Shown: positions 25,848 to 36,092 of the stretch, one piece after another | How the letters are laid out: each line of letters opens with the position of its first letter | Numbering within the stretch: the stretch's first letter is position 1 | DNA from: Symbiodinium natans | Lineage: Eukaryota; Sar; Dinophyceae; Suessiales; Symbiodiniaceae | Direction: 5' to 3' | DNA: 64,000 bases | NCBI GenBank assembly: GCA_905221605.1 | Contig: CAJNDS010001491.1 | Coordinates: 248,360 to 312,359, forward strand | The notes under the pieces: generated by a model | What the model saw: the letters and a program-made list of their open reading frames with translations, nothing else | Database searches by the model: none | What the model was told of the DNA's origin: nothing | Made by a program: the position numbers and the translations under genes

Positions 25848-26128
25848 TTAGGGGTCCTGGTAGGGCCTATGAGGCTTGAGGGGTTTCAGGGTTGGGGTGC
25901 GTTAGGTCGGTTGGAATACTAGTGAACCTCCAGTCCTGCACCATGGAACTCAAGTGCCCTGACGTCTGAGTCCCGAGCTACATTTGCAATCATTTCATTG
26001 TGTTGCCTGCCAGAACATCCGACGATGCTGCGTGCGGCAGGAACACAGTACGTGACCTAAGAAACGTGCATGAAGATGCGGGATAACGCGGCAAGAATGA
26101 GACTTCTCGAAAGGGCCTCAAAGCCATA

Positions 26129-26417
26129 ATATGCTCGCCCCGTCGAAGGCGACGGTAGCGCTTCACACGAACCTGCGCGGGAGGATGAGGAGGAGGAGTC
26201 TTTTCTCAAGCGACATGAACGCGTGACACGTGACATATGGAGAGTTTATAGGGCCTTGGGGACCACAGCGACGCAGGAGTCGACCATTTTGCAGTTGGCT
26301 GGCGAAAAGCCGGCAGAATCAAATCAACTGTGGCCACTTGTCCTCGCGCGCCTTCACGGCGCGGGTTGGCACCGCGATTCTTTGCGCGGAACACTTGGAG
26401 GTTCATCGTACTTCTAG
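26129..26417 (+). CDS. Terminal exon-like ORF with acidic stretch
   Basis: Open for about 95 codons to TAG: AREDEEEESFLKRHERVTRD, then IWRVYRALGTTATQESTILQ and LAGEKPAESNQLWPLVLARL. Start edge unknown. The minus strand has a competing frame. Not recognised. Confidence 0.45.
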
Positions 26418-26516
26418 CCCCAAGTAGAACTGTACTCATAAGCCCCCTAAGTCCCGTAAGTAGGTTCTGAGCAGACTCATCATTGAGGTTACATGTACCC
26501 ATGCCCCTCCAAGCAC
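26413..26516. mobile_element. Foldback family F, degenerate
   Basis: CTTCTAGCCCCAAGTAGAAC, AAGCCCCCTAAGTCC and CATGCCCCTCCAAG resemble the family F interior and right end. Confidence 0.4.
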
Positions 26517-26755
26517 TGTTGTGCCATGCACAGCAGCACCTCAAACCTTGGGGGCACGCCTTTGGCCCCCGTAGAGGCGTGGGTCCTTGCCGCTGTGCTC
26601 CCCATCGCGTCGGCCGAAACTTCGCCCTGCAAGGCCAGGACATCTCCTGCACGTGGGCGCGTAGGGATCAGCCTTGCCTTCTAACGGCAACTCCGACCAC
26701 CGAGATGAAGGCATTCCAGGGGCTGCTGAGCAAGGAAGCAGCAACATCTCTCTGA
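26483..26755 (+). CDS. Possible ORF, strand uncertain
   Basis: Plus frame with QALLCHAQQHLKPWGHAFGP to EMKAFQGLLSKEAATSL. A 153-codon minus frame overlaps it (26541-27002). GC-rich, so open frames come cheaply. No domain. Confidence 0.25.
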   Translation: MRLHVPMPLQALLCHAQQHLKPWGHAFGPRRGVGPCRCAPHRVGRNFALQGQDISCTWARRDQPCLLTATPTTEMKAFQGLLSKEAATSL

Positions 26756-27357
26756 ACACGCTGTGGCACAGCCACCCTGCAAGAAGCGCCGGCGCCGGGG
26801 GGCAAACCCGACTCCCCAAAGAAAACACAGGCAAAACATGAACGAATGCTGGCTCACGGAGGCTCGAACCACCAGGTGGCGTCCTTGGCAACGCTCCAGG
26901 CATAGGGCTTATTGTTTTATATACGGGGCTTCTGTAGGCTTTACGGGTGTTATAGGGCTCGTAAGATTTGTCAACTTTGTTGAGGTTCCGGGGGGCGGGC
27001 ATAGCATTTCGGATTTCAGGTTTTGGTGTCTGGGATTAGATGGTCTGTGGTTCACGGGTGCTCCTGCTGCTAGGAGCCCAGGGTCGGTGCGCAATGCGCA
27101 GTAGCTTGTCCCTGACGGCAAGCTCTCGATGTTTGCCAGCAAGCCGAATACAGGGGTCGGAACAATTACTCATGGTATTCCCTTATGGTCCCTTTTGTAA
27201 TTATACGATACTAGCCCCCAGAACCCTGTTCCAATTGTTAAGGCCGCCATATTCCCCCAAAAAACAGAGCAGCGCAGTGCCAAGACCCTGACCGCCCCAA
27301 GGTGCAGTGTGGCACCCACCTGGCACAACTGACAGAGTTATCGTTGAAGGTTCTTGG

Positions 27358-27440
27358 TTGGGATGCTGCCCCTTATACTAGTAACAGTTCTTAGTAGGGA
27401 TTATAGTTCCCTTTTAAGCACTCTTAGCATAAGCCCCTTA
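27358..27440. mobile_element. MITE family A, degenerate copy
   Basis: Left end TTGGGATGCTGCCCCTTATA and inner AACAGTTCTTAGTAGGG are recognisable. The right end is eroded and partly duplicated. Confidence 0.5.
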
Positions 27441-27593
27441 TACTAACTTATACTAACAGTCCCGACTATTGACTATCGTACCCCCTAGCCGCGCAAACAG
27501 CTCCAAACCACCAGCTGTCACACATGCATGGCAACATCAATAGCGAGTGCCACACAGCAACCCTTAGCCTGAACTGAAGGTACCCAAAGTGAA

Positions 27594-27692
27594 CCCTAAA
27601 CCCTAAACCCTAAACCCTAAACCCTAAACCCTAAACCCTAAACCCTAAACCCTAAACCCTAAACCCTAAACCCTAAACCCTAAACCCTAAAC
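27594..27692. repeat. CCCTAAA array
   Basis: About 14 perfect units, ending just before an acceptor (ACCGCAG|ATG). Confidence 0.95.
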
Positions 27693-27697
27693 CGCAG

Positions 27698-27780
27698 ATG
27701 TCTATATTTCGTCTTTGCATCCCATTAGTTCCTTGTGGTACTGGCCTTGACGCAGTGTTGACTGACCTCGCTTTGGCAAG
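27698..27780 (+). CDS. Plus-strand gene, exon 1 with ATG
   Basis: MSIFRLCIPLVPCGTGLDAV, then LTDLALA plus two bases. The ATG follows GCAG directly, so it may be internal. Donor GGCAAG|GCTTGT (GC). Phase 2 out. Confidence 0.5.
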
Positions 27781-27807
27781 GCTTGTGACGAGAAAACCCT
27801 GATTGAT

Positions 27808-28020
27808 GGGTTTAGGGGTTTAGGGGGTTAGGGGTTTAGGGGTGTAGGGGTTTAGGGGTTTAGGGTTTAGGGGTTTAGGGGTTTAGGGGTTTAGGGGTGT
27901 AGGGGTTTAGGGGTCTAGGGGTCTAGGGGTCTAGGGGTTTAGGGGTTTAGGGGTTTAGGGGTTTAGGGGTTTAGGGGTTTAGGGGTTTAGGGGTCTAGGG
28001 GTTTAGGGCTTAGGGTTTAG
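27808..28020 (+). repeat. TTTAGGGG octamer array in an intron
   Basis: About 25 octamers with TCTAGGGG and TGTAGGGG variants. They form most of the 247-nt GC-AG intron 27781-28027. Confidence 0.85.
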
Positions 28021-28027
28021 GGTTGAG

Positions 28028-28166
28028 CTGCGGTTTCTCTGACACCCTGAGGACCGTAGTCATCCCGATTTGGCCATTGCTGTGGAATGAGCTGTGCCAG
28101 TCAACTGTCAATCTTTCACACAGGTTTGCACGAGCGAATTACGCCATCATCACAATATGGATGTGA
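28028..28166 (+). CDS. Plus-strand gene, terminal exon
   Basis: CGFSDTLRTVVIPIWPLLWN, ELCQSTVNLSHRFARANYAI, ITIWM and TGA. Acceptor GGTTGAG|C. Phase 2 in, matching 27698-27780. Hydrophobic segment TVVIPIWPLLW. Not recognised. Confidence 0.55.
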
Positions 28167-28169
28167 GGT

Positions 28170-28588
28170 AAACTAGTGCTGCTTCCTCATTCTCACAGCT
28201 AAGTGATGCTCCATAACAAGACCAGACCCCTAAACCCTAAACCCTGAAGCCTAAATCCTGAACCCTGAACCCTGAGCCCTGAACCCTGAACCCTAAACCC
28301 TAAACCCTAAACCCTAAACCCTAAACCCTAAACCCTAAACCCTAAACCCTAAACCCTAAACAGACTGAACTGCGAAGCCCAAAGCATCCCGAAGTCCCAA
28401 ACTTCAAGCAGGCCCCACAAACCCGATGAAGCCCCGAGTCTCTGAAGCCCTGTGAGGATCCCAGAAAACCCCACAATTTTCAGAACTTGCCCTAAACCCT
28501 AAACCCTAAACCCTAAGCTCTAAGCCCTAAGCCCTAAACCCTAAACCCTAAACCCTAAACCCTAAACCCTAAAACCCTAAACCCTGAG
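28170..28588. other. Mostly CCCTAAA arrays
   Basis: Arrays at 28290-28360 and 28493-28585 separated by a unique piece (28361-28490) that reads QSIPKSQTSSRPHKPDEAPS on the plus strand without clear splice sites. Confidence 0.6.
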
Positions 28589-28683
28589 CGGCCGTGTGCA
28601 ACCAGGAGGCGGCTTCCACCAATCCTGGGCGCCCTGTGACGAAGCCGCAGCCTGCGACCGTCACCTGCCAAGCTGGATTCCGG
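28589..28683 (+). CDS. Plus-strand gene, penultimate exon
   Basis: GRVQPGGGFHQSWAPCDEAA then ACDRHLPSWIP plus one base. Acceptor CCCTGAG|C, donor ATTCCGG|GTTTAG. Phase 2 in, 1 out. The reverse strand is also open, but only this strand joins in phase with the next exon. Confidence 0.6.
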
Positions 28684-28759
28684 GTTTAGGGTTTAGGGTT
28701 TGGGGTTTCGGGTTTCGGGTTTAGGGTTTCGGGTTTCGGGTTTAGGCTTTAGGGTTTAG
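28684..28759 (+). repeat. 76-nt intron composed only of telomere-type heptamers
   Basis: GTTTAGGGTTTAGGG through GGCTTTAGGGTTTAG. Units vary among TTTAGGG, TTTGGGG, TTTCGGG and TTTAGGC. GT and AG come from the repeat itself. Confidence 0.75.
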
Positions 28760-28872
28760 GGGAGTTCATTCCGGAGGGCCTGAGGGAGTTCATTGCTTCG
28801 GATGTAGCTGCTGCAGGGAGCGAGATCTTGGAAGCAACGCGCGTCATGGAGCAGGCACCCGAGCTGCTTTGA
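28760..28872 (+). CDS. Plus-strand gene, terminal exon
   Basis: EFIPEGLREFIASDVAAAGS then EILEATRVMEQAPELL and TGA. Strong coding look, helical and acidic. Joins 28589-28683 as SWIP-G-EFIPEG. Confidence 0.65.
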
Positions 28873-28884
28873 GAGACTTCTTCA

Positions 28885-29012
28885 GGTACTTGGGGGTTTC
28901 ATGGGCAATTCTAACCCCAATGATAACTGCCCTTATAAGCTCCCGAAGCCCCTAGGTAGTGTGGAGGTAGACTTCTAAGTGGGGTTATAAGTACACATTG
29001 AGCTTCCAGGTA
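28885..29012. mobile_element. Foldback family F, degenerate
   Basis: Left TACTTGGGGGTTTCATGGGC and right arm with GGGGTTATAAGTACAC and CTTCCAGG keep the family F pattern. Confidence 0.45.
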
Positions 29013-29019
29013 AGCCCGA

Positions 29020-30030
29020 AACAACACGCGAACCACTCCAGTTTGCAACTGCGGTTGGGAAGAGCCTGTTCAATCTATATCAGCTGTCAGCATGGGTTTA
29101 GGGTTAGTGTGAGGTGCTTGTGTTTGTAGGGCTTCCACCCTGAACCAGATACTTATGGATTGTCACCCGAACGGCCCGAACACTCTTGCAGCAAAAGCTT
29201 CAGAATTCCTACACAATTTGCCAGCACCTTCGACCCTCGGAGCCTCCATCTCCCCCCCCCCCCCCGGCGCCCCGCCCTCTGTAAAAAAGCAAAACTACAA
29301 ACCATTTATAAGACCCCAAACCCAAAATGCCCTGAAAGCCCTGACACCCTACGTGACCCTAACACCCTTGAAGCCCATGAAGAAAAACGCAAAAAGCTCT
29401 CCTGAGTAAACCGTACACCCGAAAGAGCTACACCAAACCCTCCAAACCCACCCGGAAGCCAACATAGCCGTAAAACCTACACACCCTAAACCGCTCTACC
29501 CAAGCCACCCTGAAGCCCTAAACCACCCAAAGCCCTGTACCAAACCCCCCGAAGATGAACAAAAACAAGAGGCCTAAACCCTAAACCTTGTGAACCCTAA
29601 ACCCTAGACCCTAAACCCTAAACTCTAAATCCTAAATCCTAAACCCTAATTAAAGCCCGATACCGAAAAAAGAGAGGAGGTTGCGCCTGCCGCCCTTCAA
29701 CGGCCTCGAGCTTGGAGCCTCGTGGACTTAGGGCTTTAGTTTAGGTTTAGGGTTTAGGGTTTAGGGTTTATGGTTTAGGGTTTATGGTTTAGGGGTTTAT
29801 GGGTTTGGGGGTCAGAGGGGGTCAGGACTTTACTGTAGGGTTTTAGGGGTTTATCGGTTCGGGGTTTTACGGTCAGGGCTTTTAGGTTTTTGGGTTTTCG
29901 GGTGTCTGGGGGTTTAGGGAGGGTCTGAGTCTGAAAGGCTCGGGCTTTTACGGCTTTACGGATTTTGGGTTTAAAGTTTTTGGGGTTTTGGAGGTTTGGG
30001 GTGAGGCGTTAGAGGTGTATGGTCTTAGGG
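29020..30030. other. Low-complexity AAACCCT/TTTAGGG-derived DNA
   Basis: An 84-codon plus frame at 29155-29409 is biased and carries a poly-C tract. A short plus piece at 29665-29730 (RLRLPPFNGLELGASWT) may be an exon. The rest is decayed repeat. Confidence 0.45.
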
Positions 30031-30031
30031 C

Positions 30032-30334
30032 TTGGGCTTTTGTCGGGGTTTTGGAAGCTCTTGTGACTGTGGCCAGGGGAGCAGCCTGAGTGCCCGACGG
30101 ATATCGCGAAGCTCATCTTCAGGATTCAGTGAAGCTCCTTCGGTAACCAGAAACCCCCTACTTCCATATCATGCGCTCAGTGCCTTGCTATTCGAGACCC
30201 CCGTGGCCCCTATTTGGCAGCTAAGTAAGGTTGATGGTTTGAACTTGATAGCATCTGAGGATGCAGAGAGGCTGCGCCACCCGACGCATGACTTGCTGTT
30301 TGGGGGCGCCATGTCCTTCTGCACCACAGCCTAG
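30032..30334 (+). CDS. ORF, unknown protein
   Basis: The C-terminal part, VDGLNLIASEDAERLRHPTH then DLLFGGAMSFCTTA, looks coding. The N-terminal part competes with a convincing minus frame (NPEDELRDIRRALRLLPWPQ, about 30035-30175), so two genes may meet here. Confidence 0.35.
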   Translation: MGFCRGFGSSCDCGQGSSLSARRISRSSSSGFSEAPSVTRNPLLPYHALSALLFETPVAPIWQLSKVDGLNLIASEDAERLRHPTHDLLFGGAMSFCTTA

Positions 30335-30372
30335 TACGACGGCCATGTCATCGGGGACCTCCGCCAAAGACT

Positions 30373-30406
<34 letters not shown>
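30373..30406. repeat. (CA)n microsatellite
   Basis: About 17 CA dinucleotides. Confidence 0.98.
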
Positions 30407-30407
<1 letters not shown>

Positions 30408-30414
30408 CACACAG

Positions 30415-30675
30415 TTGATAATGTTGGCCTTTCCGGATAATCAGGATTCCGGGAATGTTTGGGGGGTGTCCGGAGCGGTCCGCTGTAGAGACAAGTCTGA
30501 CGGGTTCGTAAGAATACTTCGTGTGGCACGCCTTTGCAAGCATTTTTCTGGGCCCCCCTCCCCAGAAACGGGGGCTGCGGGGCGCAAAGTGTGTAGAATC
30601 TCTAAGGCCAAGGTTGGAGGTCAAATCTTGCACTCCCCTGCTGCGCAGTGGAGGCCGATTTTCGGCCCTTTTTGA
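30415..30675 (+). CDS. ORF, strand uncertain
   Basis: Plus frame NVWGVSGAVRCRDKSDGFVR to KAKVGGQILHSPAAQWRPIF. The minus strand is open for 100 codons over the same DNA. No domain. Confidence 0.3.
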   Translation: MIMLAFPDNQDSGNVWGVSGAVRCRDKSDGFVRILRVARLCKHFSGPPSPETGAAGRKVCRISKAKVGGQILHSPAAQWRPIFGPF

Positions 30676-30722
30676 CGGTCTGGACGCGGAGATGCTTACA
30701 ATGCTCAGAAGACATCAATAAT

Positions 30723-31000
30723 TAGTGGATCCCCACGGACAATCCCCATGGTAGTTTACCAAAAGGCCCGTTCTCCACATAACGCGATACTACACCCATG
30801 GGAACTCTCAGCCATTTCCCCACGAGGACCTTTAGACCCCTATCTTCTCTGGGTGTCGAAGTTGAGAGGGCTTAGAGCAATCCTTCCTGAATGGCCTACG
30901 GCCCCGCCCTACACCCAGAGCCAAGGAAAAATCACCCCAGCAGCATCCGGATACCAAACCCTCAAGCCCAAGCTCACAGCTTCTCAGACCCTAAAATCAA
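30723..31000 (+). CDS. ORF, unknown protein
   Basis: VVYQKARSPHNAILHPWELS, then ISPRGPLDPYLLWVSKLRGL and RAILPEWPTAPP. Runs into GGGGTTT repeat at about 31000. Not recognised. Confidence 0.4.
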
Positions 31001-31002
31001 TA

Positions 31003-31042
31003 GGGTTTGGGGTTTGGGGTTTGGGGTTTGGGGTTTGGGGTT
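31003..31042. repeat. TTTGGGG array
   Basis: Five GGGTTTG units, a variant of the telomere heptamer. Confidence 0.9.
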
Positions 31043-31166
31043 GAAGGTTTAGGGTCTGAGAATCTCAGGGTGTCAGGGTTATTCAAGGTCCAGAGCCCCG
31101 CCTCCTCCGGCAACGCGTCGCCCAAAGCGAAAAGTCCTTGCACGTGGGCCAATCACTGCTGCGGCA

Positions 31167-31265
31167 ATAACTTACGGTTGGTTAGCTGGGAATGAGGGAA
31201 TTAAGGCCCTATAACCTTTCAGTGATTAGAGTACCTCATTCCCCCATTCCCTACTAAGCAACAGT
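31167..31265. mobile_element. Foldback element with ATAAC duplication
   Basis: Arms TTACGGTTGGTTAGCTGGGA and CCCTACTAAGCAACAGTAAG. ATAAC lies outside both ends. The plus strand contains GT (ACG|GTTGG) and AG (GTAAG|), so it may be spliced after the exon-like piece 31086-31165 (SSGNASPKAKSPCTWANHCC). Confidence 0.6.
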
Positions 31266-31360
31266 AAGATAACGTGCTTCCCCTTTGTCGCCCTGATGCC
31301 TAAACTTTCAACCCTGAACCCTGCAGACCCGAAAAGTCTAAGGCTTAGCTAAGGGTTTGG

Positions 31361-31436
31361 CAGAGGCCTTGAAGATTTCGATCTTTGCATTCCGAAAGTT
31401 GGTCCATCGAAACCTGATGGACATTATATTCCCGAG
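31361..31436 (+). CDS. Exon-like ORF, unknown protein
   Basis: Acceptor TTGGCAG|AG, then EALKISIFAFRKLVHRNLMD and IIFPS, running up to the MITE at 31437. Splicing may use GT and AG just inside and outside the MITE. Confidence 0.4.
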
Positions 31437-31537
31437 TTGGGATGTTCCGCCTTGTACTAAGAGTCCTTGATAGGACTTCAAATACTCCCTATTCTAATCC
31501 CTACTAAGGACTCCTAGTATAAGGGGGAACATCCCAA
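31437..31537. mobile_element. MITE family A
   Basis: 101 bp with intact TTGGGATGTTCC / GGAACATCCCAA ends. Flanks do not form a clear duplication. Confidence 0.85.
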
Positions 31538-31599
31538 GTGGCGGGTATCTATGGCCAGTTCTCTGAATTAAGGCCTCTTTGGTCAACTCCTGCCCCTCT

Positions 31600-31712
31600 C
31601 ACCTGCGTGTAATCCTCGGGGGCATGTCCAGGACTGGCTATTTATTCAAGTACTCGTACAACAGGAACAGCTGATTCAGGGCCGAGGACGATACACCACC
31701 CAAGATCTGTAT
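31600..31712 (-). CDS. Exon-like ORF, unknown protein
   Basis: Acceptor TATACAG|, frame LGGVSSSALNQLFLLYEYLN. A clean donor CACGCAG|GTGAGA lies at the other end, but all frames carry a stop between them, so the exon must be shorter. Confidence 0.3.
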
Positions 31713-31767
31713 ATGAAAGTGACATGAGGACTCATGTATGATTTCGGGTACGGTGGCAGAAGGGTGG

Positions 31768-31790
31768 GCGGGGGGGGGGGGGGGGGGGGT
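31768..31790. repeat. Poly-G tract
   Basis: About 20 G with one interruption. Confidence 0.95.
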
Positions 31791-31898
31791 GTGCAGGCCT
31801 CACAGTCCAACCCACCGATCTGGGAAGTCCGACCATCAACCCGAAACCCTAACCCAACCTTAAACCCCTAACCCAGAACTTGCCCGGAAACCCTAAGT

Positions 31899-32008
31899 TT
31901 GGGATGTGTCCCCCTTCTACTAACAGTCCTTAATAGGGATTACAGTACCCCCTAGTATAGCTCCAACTAAGCAACTGAGGACTGTTAGTATTAGGAGGAA
32001 CATCCCAA
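31899..32008. mobile_element. MITE family A, 110 bp
   Basis: Ends TTGGGATGTGTCC and GGAACATCCCAA. Flanking 8-mers CCCTAAGT and CCCTACAT match at 6 of 8. Confidence 0.8.
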
Positions 32009-32472
32009 CCCTACATCCTAAAGTCAGGCCAAAGCGGCGGAGATCCGGTGCTTCATTCTCCAGATGCTCCTGGCTCCAGCATACACTTGTCCCTAAGGGT
32101 TCCTGATATGGGTATTTCCCATACTATCCTAACAACCCCCCCCCCCCCCAAAAAAAAAAAAAAACTCTAATCTAATCCTGAACACAGGACCCCTAAAAAA
32201 GGTGCCCCGGTTTAGGCTATGCGCAAAGACAAAAGAAAAGAGCAGATTTTGCAGAACTGCTTCAGGCTTAGAGTGGATTGGGGCTTCAAAGCCCTATCTT
32301 TGGGTGGTGGGTCCAACTGGCCTCTCTTTTCCCAAACCGTCAAGTCCCGACAAATGCGACAACCACGAAATGACAAAGAGCTTTGCAACCCTAAACCCTA
32401 GACCCCAAACCCTAAACCCCAAACCCTAGACCCTAAACCCTACAACCCGAAACACCAAACCCTAAACCCTGC

Positions 32473-32543
32473 CTTGTAAAGCGTTGAAACAAGAGCCCGG
32501 CCTTCAGATCCGCCACTGGCCCCTCCAGGAGAACATGTCTTCC
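32473..32543 (+). CDS. Terminal exon-like ORF
   Basis: ALKQEPGLQIRHWPLQENMS to TGA after acceptor TGTAAAG|. Short; product unknown. Confidence 0.35.
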
Positions 32544-33194
32544 TGACACCAAGTGTCACACCACCCCCTCGAATTTTCTTTCTAAACCCGAAACTCGTTC
32601 AGGGTTGGGATAGTATTCAGAATTTAAATTTTAAACTTTATGCCTCATTGAGTTTAAGTACGCTTCAACATCTAAAATGTTACCCCCCCACTATGACCAA
32701 GAGGAAACACCCTCCTGCTGAGCATCCTGGGCCAAAAAAGGTTAACCTCAAGTATGGTGGGACTATGTATACCCCAAAAGGTTAAAGGTTACCTACTCAC
32801 ATCAAACCCCATAAACTCTCTAAACGCTGTGAAACCCTCTACTAAAAGCCCTACGAACGCTGTAAACTCTACAAAACCAACACAAACACTAAACCCTCGA
32901 AACCCTGTGAACCCAACAGGCCCTAAACCCTCTAAACCCTGCGAGGGCGCCCATTTTGGGTTAATGGGCTTTTCGACGGGAGCCTAACCCTACACACAGG
33001 GTTTGGGGTTACGAGTTTCGGGTGCAGGTCTACTGATTTTCCGTGCAGTTCCTGAAGCCATTAGCTAGACCTCCAAAGCACCCATAAAAGGTTTAGAGGC
33101 TCTGGAGCTTGGGGCACTACACCTTGAAACTTACAACCTCCAATCCCCTAAAGTCCGTCAAAGGAACCAAACTTCCCCCTCCCCCCCCCCCCTT

Positions 33195-33295
33195 TTGGGA
33201 TGTTCCTACTGAAACTAACAGTCCGTAATAGGGACGGAATTGCCCCCCACAAAAATCCCTATGAAGGACTGCTAGAAGAAAGGGGAACATGCCAA
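33195..33295. mobile_element. MITE family A
   Basis: 101 bp, ends TTGGGATGTTCC and GGGAACATGCCAA, embedded between two poly-C tracts. Confidence 0.8.
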
Positions 33296-33779
33296 CCCCC
33301 CGCCTCCCCCCCCCCCCCCACACCCCGCCCGCCCACCTCTTGGGGGCTTCAAGGGGTTTCTGGCTTCAGGAGGTTTTAAATCCATACCCCGAAAGGTCAC
33401 CATAAAGGCCCTCAACCATAAACCCTAAACCCTAAACCCTAAACCCTAAACCCTAAACCCTACATGCTACACCCTGCACCCTCCACGGGTTTACTGGGTT
33501 ATGCAGGTAGTAGGAGGCCATAGAACAACTCTAAATTTCTGTGGGCTTAGTACAGCCATTATGGGGATTTGGGGGCCCCATATTATCCACAGGCTTAGCA
33601 GGGTTACATATAGGGCTTAGTGCAGGGCCCATGGCACTGCAAGCCTCATTCCAAATCAACCCCTGAGTAGCACTCTGCCTGCAGCGCTGCCCCTCTGCAA
33701 GACCTTTGCAAGGATTCGGCCGTGGTGGCCTGGCAAAAGGGTTTAGGGTTTAGGGCTTCGGGTTTAGGGTTTAGGGCTA

Positions 33780-33890
33780 CTATACCCAGGAGGAACCTAG
33801 GAATTAAAAGGGTGCTCGTTTTTTGGTTTTAAGTGGAGTATACGGGAACCCCAACCCTAAAGAAAGGAATATACGCCCTACTCCGGGTCC
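33780..33890. mobile_element. Foldback family D
   Basis: Ends TATACCCAGGAGGAACCTAGG and CGCCCTACTCCGGGTCC, as in the methyltransferase intron at 18510-18622. Confidence 0.6.
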
Positions 33891-34334
33891 GGGCATGTGT
33901 GTTGGAGACTGGGCTTGCTGTAGGGGTTTGTAGCATTTGGGGGTGTCAGGAGTTATCCCTAAACCCGATAAACCCTAAACCCTAAATCTTAAGATTTCAG
34001 TTCTATAAGAGCATGTTTCTACAATCGTGCTCTCGGAGTGCACCTTGGGTTGGCGACGGTTTGGAAGGCTCAGTCGTCAAAGGTCTTGAGGTTGGGTTCT
34101 GTTTGGGCTGGCTATAAACCCTGAAACCAGTTGGGATGCTTTGCGGGGGTCAATCCCTATACCGGAAAAATCATAGAGCACCAAAGCCCTGAAATCCACG
34201 GGACCTACACCCCAAAACCCTCAACCCAGCATGCCTTTGGAGCTTCTCTGTCGTCCCCCCAAAAGTGAACCCTAAAAACCCATTAAACAAAAACAGCAAT
34301 AATACCCACACGAAAAATAATAATCATTCACACA

Positions 34335-34358
34335 TATATATATATACATATGATATAC

Positions 34359-34394
<36 letters not shown>
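34335..34394. repeat. (TA)n with ATACATATG units
   Basis: AT/TA dinucleotides, about 60 bp. Confidence 0.95.
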
Positions 34395-34448
34395 CCCCGC
34401 CAAACCCCAAGTCCAGGAACGCTGACAGGCCGTTGATTTTTCCAAAGG

Positions 34449-34519
34449 CCCTGGCAGCAGATGTCTTCGAACTGGAGGGCCGGCAGCTCCAGGGCAAAAG
34501 AGTCTGGGACCTTAGCAAG
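34449..34519 (+). CDS. Exon-like ORF, possible methyltransferase fragment
   Basis: Acceptor TCCAAAG|, then ALAADVFELEGRQLQGKRVW and DLSKG. L-x-GKRVxDLxxGLG recalls motif I of METTL21-type lysine methyltransferases, but only about 24 residues are visible and the downstream exon was not found. Confidence 0.35.
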
Positions 34520-35248
34520 GGTTTAGGGTCTAGGGTCTAGGGTTTAGGGTTTAGGGTACCTTAGCAAGGGTTTATCGGCAGGGCCTAGAAGTTTCCAAGC
34601 CTTGTAGGGCTTACAGGGTTTGGGGGCCTTGGCAAGAGTTTTGGGTGCTCTTGGGGTTCGGCTTGCAAGGTTGAAAGGCTTGTAGGGTTCAGGGGGCCTT
34701 GGCAAGAACTTCGGGGGCTTTTAGGGCAAATGGGGGCTGAAAGGGGCCAAAAAGGTTCGAAGGAACTTATAGCGTTTACTAGGGCTTATACGTATTAGAG
34801 GGTGTACCGGGGGGGCCTTAGCAAGCACTTCGCGTACCATTGGTTGATGAAGGAGTGAAGGAGTAGCAGTCGTAACAATCATCTTGGCAGTCTACTCTAC
34901 TCCTTCGTTCCCCACTAACCAATAGAAAGTTCAAGGGCTTCAAAGGTACATTTGGGGGTTGAGGGGCTTTGGCTCTAGGGCCTTTGCAGGGATTTACATG
35001 TTTGTTGGCGTAGGTCCCGGAAATTCAGGTTGGTTATGTCTAGGCTCTATTGTCAGTGGTGGAAAGGGAAGTGTCTCTAAACTTGCTTGGAGTGTGACCA
35101 TGCCCTTGCGCTCGAAACCCAAACCCTAAACCAGAAACTCCAAGCCTAAACCCTAAGCCCTAAGCCCTAAGACCCAAGCCCTAAGCGCTAAGCCCTAAGC
35201 CCTACACCCCAGGTATAGCTGAATGCCACCACACCGTGAAGAAATCCC
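34520..35248. other. No gene seen; foldback at about 34838-34925
   Basis: TACCATTGGTTGATGAAGG and TCCCCACTAACCAATAG are inverted, around GGAGTGAAGGAGTAG/CTACTCTACTCC arms. The remainder is TTTAGGG-derived or unique. Confidence 0.5.
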
Positions 35249-35323
35249 TCAATCTGGGACCCGGGCGAGCAGCGCCTCGCCCGTTTCTTCGCGCAACTGC
35301 CGCACTTGCCACCACCTCGGCGG
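35249..35323 (-). CDS. Terminal exon-like ORF
   Basis: PRWWQVRQLREETGEALLAR then VPD and TGA. Frequent G/C at third positions. The plus strand is also open. Not recognised. Confidence 0.4.
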   Translation of the reverse strand, partial: PPRWWQVRQLREETGEALLARVPD

Positions 35324-35329
35324 TTTAGG

Positions 35330-36092
35330 GTTTAGGGTTGAGGGTTTAGGGCTAGGGTTGAGGGCTTAGGTTTAGGGTTTTGGGATTAGGGTTTAGGGTT
35401 TCGGGTTTAGGATTTAGGGTTCAGGGTTTAGAGTTGAGGGTTTAGTAGGGCTTAGGGCATCAACTCTCCCGTTGTGATGGGAATTCTTAGGTGTGATGCT
35501 GCTGTACAGGGCATATGTTTGGCGTTTAGGGGTTAGGGGTTTAGGGTTTCGGGTTCCCTACACGCGCATGATTGAGAAATCAGGATGGTTGTACACTTAT
35601 GTCCCTGCTTGGGGGTCTTAAGGCGTAGGGTTTAGATGCCTGAAACCGCCAAAAACCTCAGAATTGAGGATTGATGCCTAGGCATCTACGTTTTGCCCCT
35701 CTGGTCATGACTACCTTAACAACAACCGCGTGCGCAAAACAGCAAAACACTCAAACGCAGCCAGGATGCAGAAGAGACAGTAGCACATGGCCTAGGCTCA
35801 GAGCACAAAGGGTGGTGGACCCTTGCTGTTTAAGTCTTGTCTCAGACAGCGTGACAAAAAAGTTCTGGTGATGTCTTTACAACGGACTTCTACAGCAGGT
35901 GTTGCGGATCGGGCAGTGACCCGTCTATTTGCCGAGCTTTTTGAAAATTAGGTCTGCTTGTCTGCTCATCCAAAGTCAAGGAGATGCAAGTGTCAAGTAA
36001 TTGTGCTTTGCGCCGTACAGGGTTTAGTTTAGGGAGGTTTAGGGGTCCTCTCATATTTCAGTTCCTTAAACCCTAAACCCTAAACCCGGCAG
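35330..36092. other. TTTAGGG-derived DNA, then unique DNA without a clear gene
   Basis: Variant arrays at 35322-35450. A 66-codon plus frame at 35671-35871 has no domain and no splice support. Confidence 0.45.

Larger units (their letters stand above)
32544..34440. other. Gene-poor stretch
   Basis: Decayed CCCTAAA DNA, poly-C/G tracts, a MITE at 33195, a family D foldback at about 33780-33890, and a (TA)n stretch at 34335-34393. A short plus piece at about 33690-33740 (LPLCKTFARIRPWWPGK) may be an exon. Otherwise nothing convincing. Confidence 0.5.

Noticed and set aside
27808-28020. CRISPR-like array
   Set aside because: The repeats are contiguous telomere-type octamers without spacers.
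29155-29409. 84-codon plus ORF
   Set aside because: Low-complexity CCCTAAA-derived codons and a poly-C tract; two frames open together.
30331-30633. 100-codon minus ORF with a Cys-Val run
   Set aside because: The run is translation of the CA microsatellite; no domain and no splice support.
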